NCBI RefSeq assembly: GCF_017939745.1
Contig: NZ_JAGKQQ010000002.1
Location: 558,001-622,000, forward strand
DNA from: Gemmata palustris
GTDB lineage: Bacteria > Planctomycetota > Planctomycetia > Gemmatales > Gemmataceae
DNA: 64,000 bases
Reading direction: 5' to 3'
In this document: piece after piece, positions 32,717 to 41,015 of the stretch
How the letters are laid out: each line of letters begins with the position of its first letter
Numbering within the stretch: position 1 is the first letter of the stretch
The notes under the pieces: model-generated
Databases searched by the model: none
The model's input: only the letters and a program-made list of their open reading frames with translations
What the model was told of the DNA's origin: nothing
Made by a program: the position numbers and the translations under genes

Positions 32717-34084
32717 TCAAAACAGTTCGTTGATCGGCTTCAGGCCGTAGTCGACCATCGGCATCGGCCGGTTCTGCGGGCCGGGGAGTTCCTTGTGCGG
32801 ATCGAGCCCCAACCCCTTGTAGAGGGTCGCCGCGACCTCACCCGGGGTAACCGGGCGCGACTTCGGGGCGTAACCGAGTTCGTCCGTCTCGCCGACCACC
32901 ACGCCGCTCTTCAGCGGTCCGCCGCCGATGACGACCGACCACGCGCCGGGGTGGTGATCGCGCCCGCCGGCCGGGTTCACCTTCGGGGTGCGCCCGAACT
33001 CGCCCAGCGCCACCACCATCGTGTTCGAGAGCAGCCCGCGCTCGCTCAGGTCTTCGATCAGCGCCGTGTACGCGGCGTCGAAGTTCGGGGCGACCTCCTT
33101 CGACATCTGCACGATGTCCGTGAACGGCTTCGATCCGTGGATGTCCCACGTCACCTCATCGAACACGGTCTCGAACATGTTCACCGTCACGAACCGCACC
33201 CCAGCTTCGATGAGGCGTCGAGCCATCAGGCACGACTGCCCGAAGCGCGTGCGCCCGTAGCGGTCCTTCGTCTTCTCGGGTTCCTTCTCTAGTGCGAATG
33301 CGTTGCGGGCCTTCTCGCTCGACATCAGCTTGTACGCGAGTTTGAAGTTGTCATCGAGTTGCTTGGATTGGGCGTTCTTTTCAAACACGTCCGTTGCGCC
33401 ATCGACCGCGTCGCGCAACTTCTGTCGGCGCTCGGCTCGAATCGCAGAAACGTATTCGGGGGGCAGCAGGTCCGGCACCTTGAATCCGGGCGCGTTCGGG
33501 TCCGCGTTCAAGATGAACGGGTCGTGGGGCTTACCAAGATAGCCGGCCGTGTGACCGTGCGGCAAGTTCCCGCCCGTGCGTCCGATGGGTTTGGGCAGCA
33601 GAACGTGTGCGGGGAGTTCCCCGCGGCCCCCCTTCAGGTAGCCGAGCGCGCAACCGATGTGGGGGTGCTCCACGCCGCCGGTAAAGAGCCGGCCCGTTTG
33701 CATCATCTGGTGACCGGTGTCGTGAACCGCGGTCGCCGTGTGGTACACGCTCCGGATCAGGGAGAACTTGTCGGCGTGCTTCGCCATCTTGGGGAAGATC
33801 TCGCTGATCTGGACCCCAACCGCGTTCGTCTGAATCGGCTTGAACGGTCCGCGCACTTCTGCCGGCGCGTTCGGCTTCATGTCCCACGTATCGAGTTGGC
33901 TCGGTCCGCCGACGAGGAACAGCATGATGCAGTTCACGTCGGTGTCTTTGCCGTTCGCGGCCTTCGCGCGTTGCAGTTCACTGAGAGTCAGGCCGAGCGG
34001 TGCGATCGCGCCGGCGTGCAGGAAATCCCGGCGCGAGAGGCCGTCGCAGAACGTCGCGGGGCGGTCGGCATCTAACCGGATCAT
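32717..34084 (-). CDS. DUF1501 secreted protein (sulfatase-like fold)
   Basis: Exported protein of 455 residues. The start at 34084 leads into a twin-arginine-like signal (GLSRRDFLHAGAIAPLGLTL). The DUF1501 signatures are present: FLVGGPSQLDTWDMKP, then GHQMMQTGRLFTGG, DLSERGLLSNTMVVALGEFG and RTPKVNPAGGRDHHPGAWS near the end. The fold is alkaline-phosphatase/sulfatase-like, but the family has no proven reaction. It heads the minus-strand run that ends with the WD40 gene. Confidence 0.9.
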   Translation of the reverse strand: MIRLDADRPATFCDGLSRRDFLHAGAIAPLGLTLSELQRAKAANGKDTDVNCIMLFLVGGPSQLDTWDMKPNAPAEVRGPFKPIQTNAVGVQISEIFPKMAKHADKFSLIRSVYHTATAVHDTGHQMMQTGRLFTGGVEHPHIGCALGYLKGGRGELPAHVLLPKPIGRTGGNLPHGHTAGYLGKPHDPFILNADPNAPGFKVPDLLPPEYVSAIRAERRQKLRDAVDGATDVFEKNAQSKQLDDNFKLAYKLMSSEKARNAFALEKEPEKTKDRYGRTRFGQSCLMARRLIEAGVRFVTVNMFETVFDEVTWDIHGSKPFTDIVQMSKEVAPNFDAAYTALIEDLSERGLLSNTMVVALGEFGRTPKVNPAGGRDHHPGAWSVVIGGGPLKSGVVVGETDELGYAPKSRPVTPGEVAATLYKGLGLDPHKELPGPQNRPMPMVDYGLKPINELF

Positions 34085-34251
34085 TGGCGGGAACCTCGCG
34101 GCGGGAGCGAGCGGGAGCAAGTGTATCCGCCACAGTAGCCGAGTTTTACGCCCCGAACAATGAGAAATGGGGTAGGTTGCGCAGTCTCTTCCTGACAGGC
34201 CCGGCAGGATCGCACGGGCTCCCGCCCTATGCACCTGTAGCTGTACGCACC

Positions 34252-34656
34252 CTACTCCGCACCCGTACCCGCCCCCACGCGGAAGGTGTGGCCGTCGGGG
34301 TGCTGGAGGTGGAACTCGCGGATGCCCCACGGCTCGTTCGTCGGTGGGTGGGTGACGGTCATCCCGTGCTGCAGTACGAGGGCATAGGCGGCATCCACGT
34401 CAGCAGGGGAGTCGAGGAACCAGCTCATCCATACCCCACCGGTCTCGTCGTCCCTGGTGAACTTTGGCTGCGACCCGCCCCGCGCCCCCTGCGCGCCGAG
34501 GCAGAGGAAGATCTCGACCTTCCCGGAGCCGACTGCCCCGAATGTTGGCGGAGTGCCCCAATCCCACAACTTCTTCCAGCCCAACTTCTCGAACCACGCG
34601 AAGCTCACGGCCATGTCGGACACGTTCAGGATCGGAGTGAGGCAGGAGACGTTCAT
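34252..34656 (-). CDS. VOC/glyoxalase-like fold protein
   Basis: Small protein of the vicinal-oxygen-chelate superfamily, 134 residues. It contains the paired beta-alpha-beta-beta-beta units: LTPILNVSDMAVSFAWFEKL at the start and DVDAAYALVLQHGMTVTHPP, then EFHLQHPDGHTFRVG at the end. Members include glyoxalases, bleomycin-resistance proteins and many unknowns. I chose the ATG at 34656; the frame is open upstream to 34917 without protein-like composition. It stands alone, divergent from the 34838 gene. Confidence 0.82.
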   Translation of the reverse strand: MNVSCLTPILNVSDMAVSFAWFEKLGWKKLWDWGTPPTFGAVGSGKVEIFLCLGAQGARGGSQPKFTRDDETGGVWMSWFLDSPADVDAAYALVLQHGMTVTHPPTNEPWGIREFHLQHPDGHTFRVGAGTGAE

Positions 34657-34837
34657 TGGACTCTCGTGTGAGTGGAAAAGATGAAAATAGTAGGCACGGC
34701 AAGTGCGCACGTGCAATGCGGGTAGCTTCCCGATCGTGAACCGCATTTCACATTCGCCCTGTTGGGTTGCGTAGCGTAAACTGGTATTGTCCTCCTGCCC
34801 TCCCCCGCCGCTCCCGCCAATAGACCGAGGCCGACCG

Positions 34838-37543
34838 ATGCGGTTGCTTCTCGCGCTGTGTGCCGTCTCGTGTGCCGTTCCCGCCCGTGCTGCTGATCCC
34901 GCTCCGAAACCGACCACCGCGCAGCTCGAATACTTCGAGACGAAAGTGCGGCCGGTGCTGGCCGAGCACTGCTATTCGTGCCACGGGGTGAAGAAGCAGA
35001 GCGCCGGGCTGCGCCTGGACACCTCGGCCGGCATCAAGGCGGGGGCCGATGACGGCCCGGTGCTCGTGCCCGGCGACCCGACCAAGAGCCGGCTCATCAA
35101 GTCCGTGCGGCGCGAGAACGAACTGGCGATGCCGCCCAAAATGCCGCTCCCGGCGGATGCGGTCGCGGTGCTCGTGGAGTGGGTAAAGGCCGGCGCTCCG
35201 GTGCCCGCCGACGTCGTCAAAGACCCGACTGCCGACCCGAAAAAGCACTGGGCGTACCAGCCCGTCAAGGAACCCGCGGTCCCGAACATCGCGAACCCCA
35301 AATCCCCGATCGTGAACCCGATCGATGCGTTCGTGGCCACGAAGCTGAACGAGAAGGGACTATCGCTCGCGCCGCGCGCCGATAAGCGCACACTGATTCG
35401 GCGCGCGTACTTCGACCTGACCGGGCTTCCGCCGACCGCCGAGGAAGTGGAAGCGTTCGTGAAGGACGAATCACCGAACGCCTGGGGAAAACTGATCGAC
35501 AAACTGCTCGCGTCGCCTGCCTACGGCGAGCGTTGGGGCCGGTACTGGCTCGACATCGCCCGCTACGCCGACTCGAAGGGTTACATCCTCACGCAAGAGC
35601 GCGCCTTCGCGTTCTCCTACACGTACCGCGACTACGTGATTCGCAGTTTCAACGAAGACAAACCCTACGACCGGTTCGTGACGGAGCAGATCGCCGCCGA
35701 CCTGCTGCCGCTCGGCGACGACAATCGCGCGCTCGCCGCGATGGGCTTCCTGACGCTCGGTCGGCGCTTCCTTAACAACCAGGAAGACATCATTGATGAC
35801 CGCATCGACGTGGTGACGCGCGGGTTCATGGGGCTCACCGTGACGTGTGCGCGGTGCCACGACCACAAGTACGACCCCATCCCGACAAAGGACTACTACT
35901 CGCTCTTCGGTGTGTTCGCGAGCACCAACGAACCGGCCGAACTTCCACTCATCGGCGAAGTGAAGCGCACGCCCGAGGTGCTCGCATTTGAGGCGGAACT
36001 CGAGAAGCGCGAAGCCGATTTCAAAGCCGACATCGCCAAGCGGCACGCGGCGAATCTCAAGAAACTCCGCGAACCAGCCGTGGTCGCCGAATATCTCCGC
36101 GCGGTGTTGGACATGCGCGGCAAAGCGAACATGGAAACGCAGGGAGCGTTGCGCCAGCGCGACCTGACCCGGCACACATACGACCGCTGGCGCACGTTCC
36201 TGGAAGCCGAGTGGAAGGCGAAGTCGCCGATTTACGCGCCGCTGGTCCAGCTCGCAGCAGTTCCCGAGAAAGACTTCGAAGCGAAGGGACTTGAAGCGCT
36301 CCCGAAGGATACGAACGCCCTTGTGCTGAAAGCGATCGCCGATGCGAAACCGAAGACGCTGAAGGCCGCGCTGGAAGCCTTCGCAAAGGTGATCGCCTCC
36401 GCGTCCCCAACCGGCGAACTCACGAAGGAACAAACCGAGATCTTCAAAGTGTGGAACGCGGGCGGGCCGCTCGACATCCCGATCACAGACGCGGACAAGC
36501 TCCAGAACCGCGTCGACCGCGACGCGCTCGCCGCGATTCGCAAGAAGATCGATGCGTTTAAGGCAGCGAACCCACACGCCCCTCCTCGCGCGCACGTCCT
36601 GAAGGAAAACGCGCAGCCCACACAGCCGGTGGTGTTCCTTCGAGGGAACCCCAACAACCGTGGCCCCCAGGTGCCGCGCCAGGCGCCGGAAATCGTCACC
36701 GGGATGAGCCGCAAGCCGTTCGCGCAGGGGAGCGGCCGACTCGAACTCGCGAAGATCATCACCAGCCCCGAGAACCCGCTCACCGCGCGCGTGATGGTGA
36801 ACCGCGTGTGGCTCGGGCACTTCGGCCAGGGCCTCGTGCGCACGCCGTCCGACTTCGGCGTGCGGTCCGATCCGCCCACGCACCCGGAACTGCTCGACTG
36901 GCTCGCGAGCGGATTCGTCAAAGACAACTGGAGCGTCAAGAACCTGCACAAGCGGATCATGCTCTCGTCCGCGTACCAGCAGTCGAGCACGGTGTCGGGC
37001 GATCTGTACAAGCTCGATCCCGAGAACCGCCTGCTCGCGCACCAGAACCGGCGCCGGCTCGACTTCGAGGGCCTGCGAGACTCGCTGATCGCCGCCTCCG
37101 GGCGGCTCGATCTCACGCAGGGCGGCAAGCCGATCGACCTGTTCAAGGCACCGTTCTCGACCCGGCGCACCGTGTACGGGTTAATCGACCGCACGAACAT
37201 GCCGGGCACGTTCCGCGCGTTCGACTTCGCCAGCCCGGACACGCACAGCCCGCAGCGGTTCCAGACCACCGTTCCGCAACAGGCACTGTTCCTGCTCAAC
37301 AGCCCGTTCGCGCAAGAACAGGCCAAGGCACTCGCGGAGCGAAAAGAGATCGCCGATGCGAAGACGCCGCAAGAGAAAGTGACCGCGCTGTACCGTGTCG
37401 CGCTGAGCCGCAATCCGACGACCGAGGAAATTGCGCTCGCGGTCGAGTTCGTAACCGGCGACGACGCCAAGAGCGCGTTCGGGCGCTGGCCGCAACTGGC
37501 CCAAGTGTTGTTGCTCAGTAACGAGTTCGCGTTCGTGGATTGA
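34838..37543 (+). CDS. PSCyt1/DUF1549/DUF1553 secreted cytochrome-like protein
   Basis: Exported planctomycete protein of 901 residues. The ATG at 34838 (GAGG about 7 bases upstream) begins a signal peptide (MRLLLALCAVSCAVPARAAD). The N-terminal planctomycete cytochrome C domain has the heme site CYSCH at 45-49. DUF1549 follows (DAFVATKLNEKGLSLAPRAD; GERWGRYWLDIARYADSKGY), including a second heme-like CARCH (TVTCARCHDHKYDPIPTKDY). DUF1553 is at the C-terminus (NPLTARVMVNRVWLGHFGQG; QQALFLLNSPFAQEQAKALA). Its partner DUF1501 gene starts about 300 bases downstream. The last codons and stop are included in a tandem duplication of the downstream DNA. Confidence 0.93.
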   Translation: MRLLLALCAVSCAVPARAADPAPKPTTAQLEYFETKVRPVLAEHCYSCHGVKKQSAGLRLDTSAGIKAGADDGPVLVPGDPTKSRLIKSVRRENELAMPPKMPLPADAVAVLVEWVKAGAPVPADVVKDPTADPKKHWAYQPVKEPAVPNIANPKSPIVNPIDAFVATKLNEKGLSLAPRADKRTLIRRAYFDLTGLPPTAEEVEAFVKDESPNAWGKLIDKLLASPAYGERWGRYWLDIARYADSKGYILTQERAFAFSYTYRDYVIRSFNEDKPYDRFVTEQIAADLLPLGDDNRALAAMGFLTLGRRFLNNQEDIIDDRIDVVTRGFMGLTVTCARCHDHKYDPIPTKDYYSLFGVFASTNEPAELPLIGEVKRTPEVLAFEAELEKREADFKADIAKRHAANLKKLREPAVVAEYLRAVLDMRGKANMETQGALRQRDLTRHTYDRWRTFLEAEWKAKSPIYAPLVQLAAVPEKDFEAKGLEALPKDTNALVLKAIADAKPKTLKAALEAFAKVIASASPTGELTKEQTEIFKVWNAGGPLDIPITDADKLQNRVDRDALAAIRKKIDAFKAANPHAPPRAHVLKENAQPTQPVVFLRGNPNNRGPQVPRQAPEIVTGMSRKPFAQGSGRLELAKIITSPENPLTARVMVNRVWLGHFGQGLVRTPSDFGVRSDPPTHPELLDWLASGFVKDNWSVKNLHKRIMLSSAYQQSSTVSGDLYKLDPENRLLAHQNRRRLDFEGLRDSLIAASGRLDLTQGGKPIDLFKAPFSTRRTVYGLIDRTNMPGTFRAFDFASPDTHSPQRFQTTVPQQALFLLNSPFAQEQAKALAERKEIADAKTPQEKVTALYRVALSRNPTTEEIALAVEFVTGDDAKSAFGRWPQLAQVLLLSNEFAFVD

Positions 37544-37799
37544 TGAGGCGCAGGATGTCTCGGATGCACAGGGCTTCCGCCCTGTGCTACGAACGACGGC
37601 CCCTCCGGGGCGAAGACCGGGAACCATCAACCGCCACGGAACGTTCGTAGTGGATTGATAGGCGCAGGGTGTTTCGGATGCACAGGGCTCCCGCCCTGTG
37701 CTACGGAAGACGGCCCCTCCGGGGCGAAGACAAGAACCGCTGAATGCCTTTCCGCCCCGGAGGGGCCGTCTTCCGTAGCACAGGGCGGGAGCCCTGTGC
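37531..37799. repeat. Tandem duplication plus perfect 47-bp inverted repeat
   Basis: Two direct copies of a ~112-114-base unit start at 37531 and 37643; the first includes the last codons and stop of the upstream gene. Each carries a 47-base GCACAGGGC-family arm (37566 and 37680 onward). A third, inverted copy at 37753-37799 is a perfect reverse complement of 37680-37726, with a 26-base loop. The same family occurs at 21590-21771. Confidence 0.88.
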
Positions 37800-37839
37800 G
37801 CTCTGTCTTGTGAATGATCGGAACGATGAGGTGCGCATA

Positions 37840-39258
37840 ATGCTCCCGTCCGCAATGTCCCGTCGCGAACTGCTGACCCGCTGCGGCGTCGGCATGGGGT
37901 TGCTCGGCCTCACGCAACTCATGGGCGATGCCGGGTTGCTCGCGGCCGACGGCCTCAACCCGCTCGCGCCCAAGAAGCCCCACTTCGCGGGCAAGGCGAA
38001 GCGCGTCATTCACATCTTCGCCAACGGCGGGCCGTCGCAGGTCGACACCTTCGACCCGAAGCCCGCGCTAGACAAGTACGCGGGTAAGACCCTACCCACC
38101 ACGAACCTGCGCACCGAGCGTCGGACCGGGGCAGCGTTCCCCTCACCGTTCAAGTTCCAGAAGTACGGTAAGAGCGGGCTCGAAGTGAGCGAGATCTTCG
38201 CGAACACCGCGAAGCACGCGGACGACATCTGCGTCATCCGCTCGATGCACGCGGACGTGCCGAACCACGAGCCGTCGTTCCTCCTGATGAACTGCGGCGA
38301 GCCCCGCCAGATCCGGCCCAGCATGGGTTCGTGGATCACCTACGGTCTGGGCACCGAGAACCAGAACCTGCCGGGCTTCGTCGCGATGTGCCCCAACGGG
38401 TACCCGCTCCAGGAGAACCAGAACTGGCAGTCCGGGTTCCTTCCCGGTGTGTTCCAGGGCACCTACGTCGATTCCAAACACACCGACGTGGAGAAGCTCG
38501 TCGAGTACGTGAAGAACAAGGTGACCTCGAAGACCGACCAGCGGAAGCAGCTCGACCTGCTCGCGCGGCTCAACGGGATGCACCAGACCGCGCGCCCCAA
38601 CGACCCGCAACTCGAAGCCCGCATTCAGTCGTTCGAGTTGGCCGCGCGTATGCAGACCGAAGCAGGCGAAGCGTTCGACATCACCAAAGAACCCAAGCAC
38701 ATCCTCGAAGCTTACGGCCCCGGGGAGCAGGCCCGGAGCCTGTTACTCGCCCGGCGGCTCATCGAGCGCGGGGTGCGGTTCGTGCAGGTGAGCCACGGAC
38801 CGGTGCAACCCTGGGACAGCCACGACGACCTGGAAAAAGAGCACCGCCGGCTCGCGGGGCAAGTCGATAAGGCGATTGCCGCGCTGATTTCCGACCTCAA
38901 GCGCCTCGGGCTGTTCGAGGAGACGCTCATCCTGTGGGGCGGCGAGTTCGGGCGCACGCCGGTGGTGGAACTCCCCACGCCGGGCTCGAACCAGGGCAAG
39001 GTCAACGGCCGCGACCACAACCACTGGGGCTTCTCGGTGTGGCTGGCCGGCGGCGGCGTGAAGGGCGGGCAGGCGATCGGCGCGACCGACGAGTTCGGTT
39101 TCAAGGCCGTGGAGAAGCCGATTCACGTCCACGACCTGCACGCGACCATGCTCCACCTGCTCGGGTTCGACCACGAGAAGTTCACTTACCGCTACGCCGG
39201 GCGCGATTTCCGCCTCACCGACGTTCACGGCAAGGTGGTGAAGGAAGTGCTGGCCTGA
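37840..39258 (+). CDS. DUF1501 secreted protein
   Basis: Second DUF1501 protein, 472 residues. I chose the ATG at 37840 (GAGG about 10 bases upstream); MSRRELL at 37855 is an alternative. The frame is open upstream only because it runs through the palindromic repeat. A twin-arginine-like signal (SRRELLTRCGVGMGLLGLTQ) is followed by FANGGPSQVDTFDPKPALDK, RSMHADVPNHEPSFLLMNCG and the C-terminal LWGGEFGRTPVVELP and GRDHNHWGFSVWLAGGGVKG motifs. It pairs with the PSCyt1/DUF1549/DUF1553 gene upstream, the usual planctomycete pairing. Confidence 0.93.
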   Translation: MLPSAMSRRELLTRCGVGMGLLGLTQLMGDAGLLAADGLNPLAPKKPHFAGKAKRVIHIFANGGPSQVDTFDPKPALDKYAGKTLPTTNLRTERRTGAAFPSPFKFQKYGKSGLEVSEIFANTAKHADDICVIRSMHADVPNHEPSFLLMNCGEPRQIRPSMGSWITYGLGTENQNLPGFVAMCPNGYPLQENQNWQSGFLPGVFQGTYVDSKHTDVEKLVEYVKNKVTSKTDQRKQLDLLARLNGMHQTARPNDPQLEARIQSFELAARMQTEAGEAFDITKEPKHILEAYGPGEQARSLLLARRLIERGVRFVQVSHGPVQPWDSHDDLEKEHRRLAGQVDKAIAALISDLKRLGLFEETLILWGGEFGRTPVVELPTPGSNQGKVNGRDHNHWGFSVWLAGGGVKGGQAIGATDEFGFKAVEKPIHVHDLHATMLHLLGFDHEKFTYRYAGRDFRLTDVHGKVVKEVLA

Positions 39259-39266
39259 ACCGAACC

Positions 39267-39416
39267 CTGGGACCGCGGGCGTCGCGCCCGCTACTTCCCG
39301 TGCTATGCGCGGCCCAGACAAACGGAGTACAAAGCAGTCATGTCCTGTCTATTCGAGCCTCGAATAGACAGGACGTGATTGGAGACGTGAAGCGGCGGGC
39401 GCGCCCGCGGCCCCAG
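39267..39416. repeat. Compound inverted repeat with nested perfect hairpin
   Basis: Outer imperfect arms 39267-39292 and 39391-39416 (both with CCGCGGGCG-type cores) enclose a perfect 14-bp hairpin: TCCTGTCTATTCGA at 39343-39356, loop GCC, complement at 39360-39373. It lies between convergent genes ending at 39258 and 39424 and may act as a bidirectional terminator. Confidence 0.75.
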
Positions 39417-39423
39417 GAAAGCG

Positions 39424-40677
39424 TCACACCACCTTGCCCGCGATGCCGTTCAGCTCCTTCAGCGGGCCGAACGTGACCACCGTGTTCCGGTCGATGGGGT
39501 AGGCATCCAGGTACGCGCGGATGTCCTTCTGCGTGATCGCGTCGAAGTTCGCGAGTTCGGTGTCCACGTCGCGGTACCCGCCCGTGTACGTCCACATGGA
39601 CGCGATCGCCATCATCCGCCCCATCGGGCGCTCGCTCCGGCGCACCACGCGCGACAGGATCTTGTTCTTCGCCTGTTGCAACTCCTCGTCGGTGATGCCG
39701 TCGCGCTGCACTTCCTTCAGGATCTTCTCAATGCGCGCGAGGTTCTCGGCGGTGTTGTCCGGTTCGCACGTGAGCGACACGAACACCGCGCCGCTCCCGT
39801 CGTTCTCGGCGTACCCGAAGTCGGCCGACTCCGCGTGCCCCGGATCGACGAGTTCCCAGTACAACCGACTGCCGCTGTAATCGCCCACGGCCAGCGCCAC
39901 CGTGTCGGCCGCGTACCGCATCATCGAATCGGCGGGCGGACCGCTACCGACGAACAGCGCGTACTCCTGTTGGACCTTCTCGCGCGTCAGAACGTGCAGC
40001 CCCGGCGCCCCGGTCCACTCAGTGCGGTTGTCGCGGCCCACGGTGTCCGTGTTCCACTCCGAACACGCATCGGTGACCAGTTTTACAAATGCGTCCCAAT
40101 CGAAGTTCCCCGCGGCCGAAGCGACGATGTTGTTCGCCGCGTACCGGCGCGAGAAGTACGAGTGCATCTGGTCGCGCGTCAGCGCCCCGACGCTCTCGAG
40201 CGTGCCGAGGACCGAGTTGCCGAGCGGGTGCGACGTGTAGTAGATGCGCCGGGCGTGGTCGGACATCACCGAGTCCGGCTGGTCGTCGTACAGCTTGATC
40301 TCTTCGAGAATCACCTTCTTCTCGGTGTCGAAGTCGTCCTGCCGGAGGCTCGGGCGCAGCATGTCCGCGAGCACGTCCACCACTTTCGGCAGGTACTCGG
40401 GCAGCACCGCGGCGTAGTAGACCGTGTTCTCTTCGCTGGTCGAGGCGTTGTTGCTGGCCCCGATCCGGTCGAAGTCGAGGTTCACTTGTTCCGCGGTCCG
40501 GCGCGCGGTGCCCTTGAACATCATGTGTTCGAGGAAGTGCGACACGCCGGCCTCGGCCGGGGTCTCGTCCCGCGCCCCGGTGCGGACGAAGAACCCGACC
40601 GCGACGGACCGCGCCGCGGGGCTGGTCTCGCCGATGATCTGCAACCCGTTCGGGAGGCGGTGCGAGTGAAAGGGCAT
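39424..40677 (-). CDS. M16-family zinc metallopeptidase (catalytic subunit)
   Basis: Processing-peptidase-like zinc protease of 417 residues. The inverted zinc motif HFLEH is intact at residues 47-51 (VSHFLEHMMFKGT), and the downstream Glu region is present (KKVILEEIKLYDDQPD). The second, inactive half has the usual M16 features (LACE-free, with GSGPPADSMMRYAADTVALA). These proteins act as heterodimers with a non-catalytic M16 subunit, encoded just upstream at 41016-42251. No signal peptide is visible, so the enzyme is probably cytoplasmic, like PqqL/YmxG-type homologues. Confidence 0.92.
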   Translation of the reverse strand: MPFHSHRLPNGLQIIGETSPAARSVAVGFFVRTGARDETPAEAGVSHFLEHMMFKGTARRTAEQVNLDFDRIGASNNASTSEENTVYYAAVLPEYLPKVVDVLADMLRPSLRQDDFDTEKKVILEEIKLYDDQPDSVMSDHARRIYYTSHPLGNSVLGTLESVGALTRDQMHSYFSRRYAANNIVASAAGNFDWDAFVKLVTDACSEWNTDTVGRDNRTEWTGAPGLHVLTREKVQQEYALFVGSGPPADSMMRYAADTVALAVGDYSGSRLYWELVDPGHAESADFGYAENDGSGAVFVSLTCEPDNTAENLARIEKILKEVQRDGITDEELQQAKNKILSRVVRRSERPMGRMMAIASMWTYTGGYRDVDTELANFDAITQKDIRAYLDAYPIDRNTVVTFGPLKELNGIAGKVV

Positions 40678-40733
40678 AGCGACCCTGTAGGGTAAACTCG
40701 AATGGGGCTAAATACGGAATTCGGACGGCCGGC

Positions 40734-40855
40734 GAACCCCGCCCGCAAGGGCGGTGGGTGTACTCGCAACGGTAACCGGCCCCCGATCGGCGCGCTCAGC
40801 AACACGCGCCGAGGGCTGCGGTAACTGCTACCCACTGCCCTTGCGGGCAGGGTTC
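40734..40855. repeat. 26-bp inverted repeat, GAACCC-GCCCGCAAGGGC family
   Basis: Arms 40734-40759 and 40830-40855 match at 24 of 26 positions. Each arm holds the smaller palindrome GCCCGCAAGGGC. It lies in the 193-base gap between the 45-residue protein gene and the catalytic M16 gene. Confidence 0.82.
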
Positions 40856-40870
40856 ACGTACTTCTGCGTC

Positions 40871-41008
40871 TCAGGCGTACCCGCGGAAGAAGTACACCCA
40901 GGAGAGCACCGCGGCCAGACACGTCAGCACGCCGCCCAGATACAGGAACACCAAGGGCGCGGCGATTTCGTCGGGTTCCGCTACTACGGATCGGGTGCGG
41001 TCGGTCAT
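40871..41008 (-). CDS. 45-residue membrane protein between the M16 genes
   Basis: A minus-strand frame starting with ATG at 41008, only 7 bases after the stop of the non-catalytic M16 gene. It encodes 45 residues: a charged start (MTDRTRSVVAEPDEIAA), one hydrophobic segment (PLVFLYLGGVLTCLAAVLSW) and a short tail (VYFFRGYA). Tight spacing behind the M16 gene suggests translational coupling. No separate strong ribosome binding site is visible. The function is unknown; it could anchor or assist the M16 complex. Confidence 0.7.
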   Translation of the reverse strand: MTDRTRSVVAEPDEIAAPLVFLYLGGVLTCLAAVLSWVYFFRGYA

Positions 41009-41015
41009 CACGGTC

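Noticed and set aside
37566-37799. CRISPR array from the repeated GCACAGGGC units
   Set aside because: Only two direct copies plus an inverted one, with unequal spacers and internal palindromes; no cas genes.
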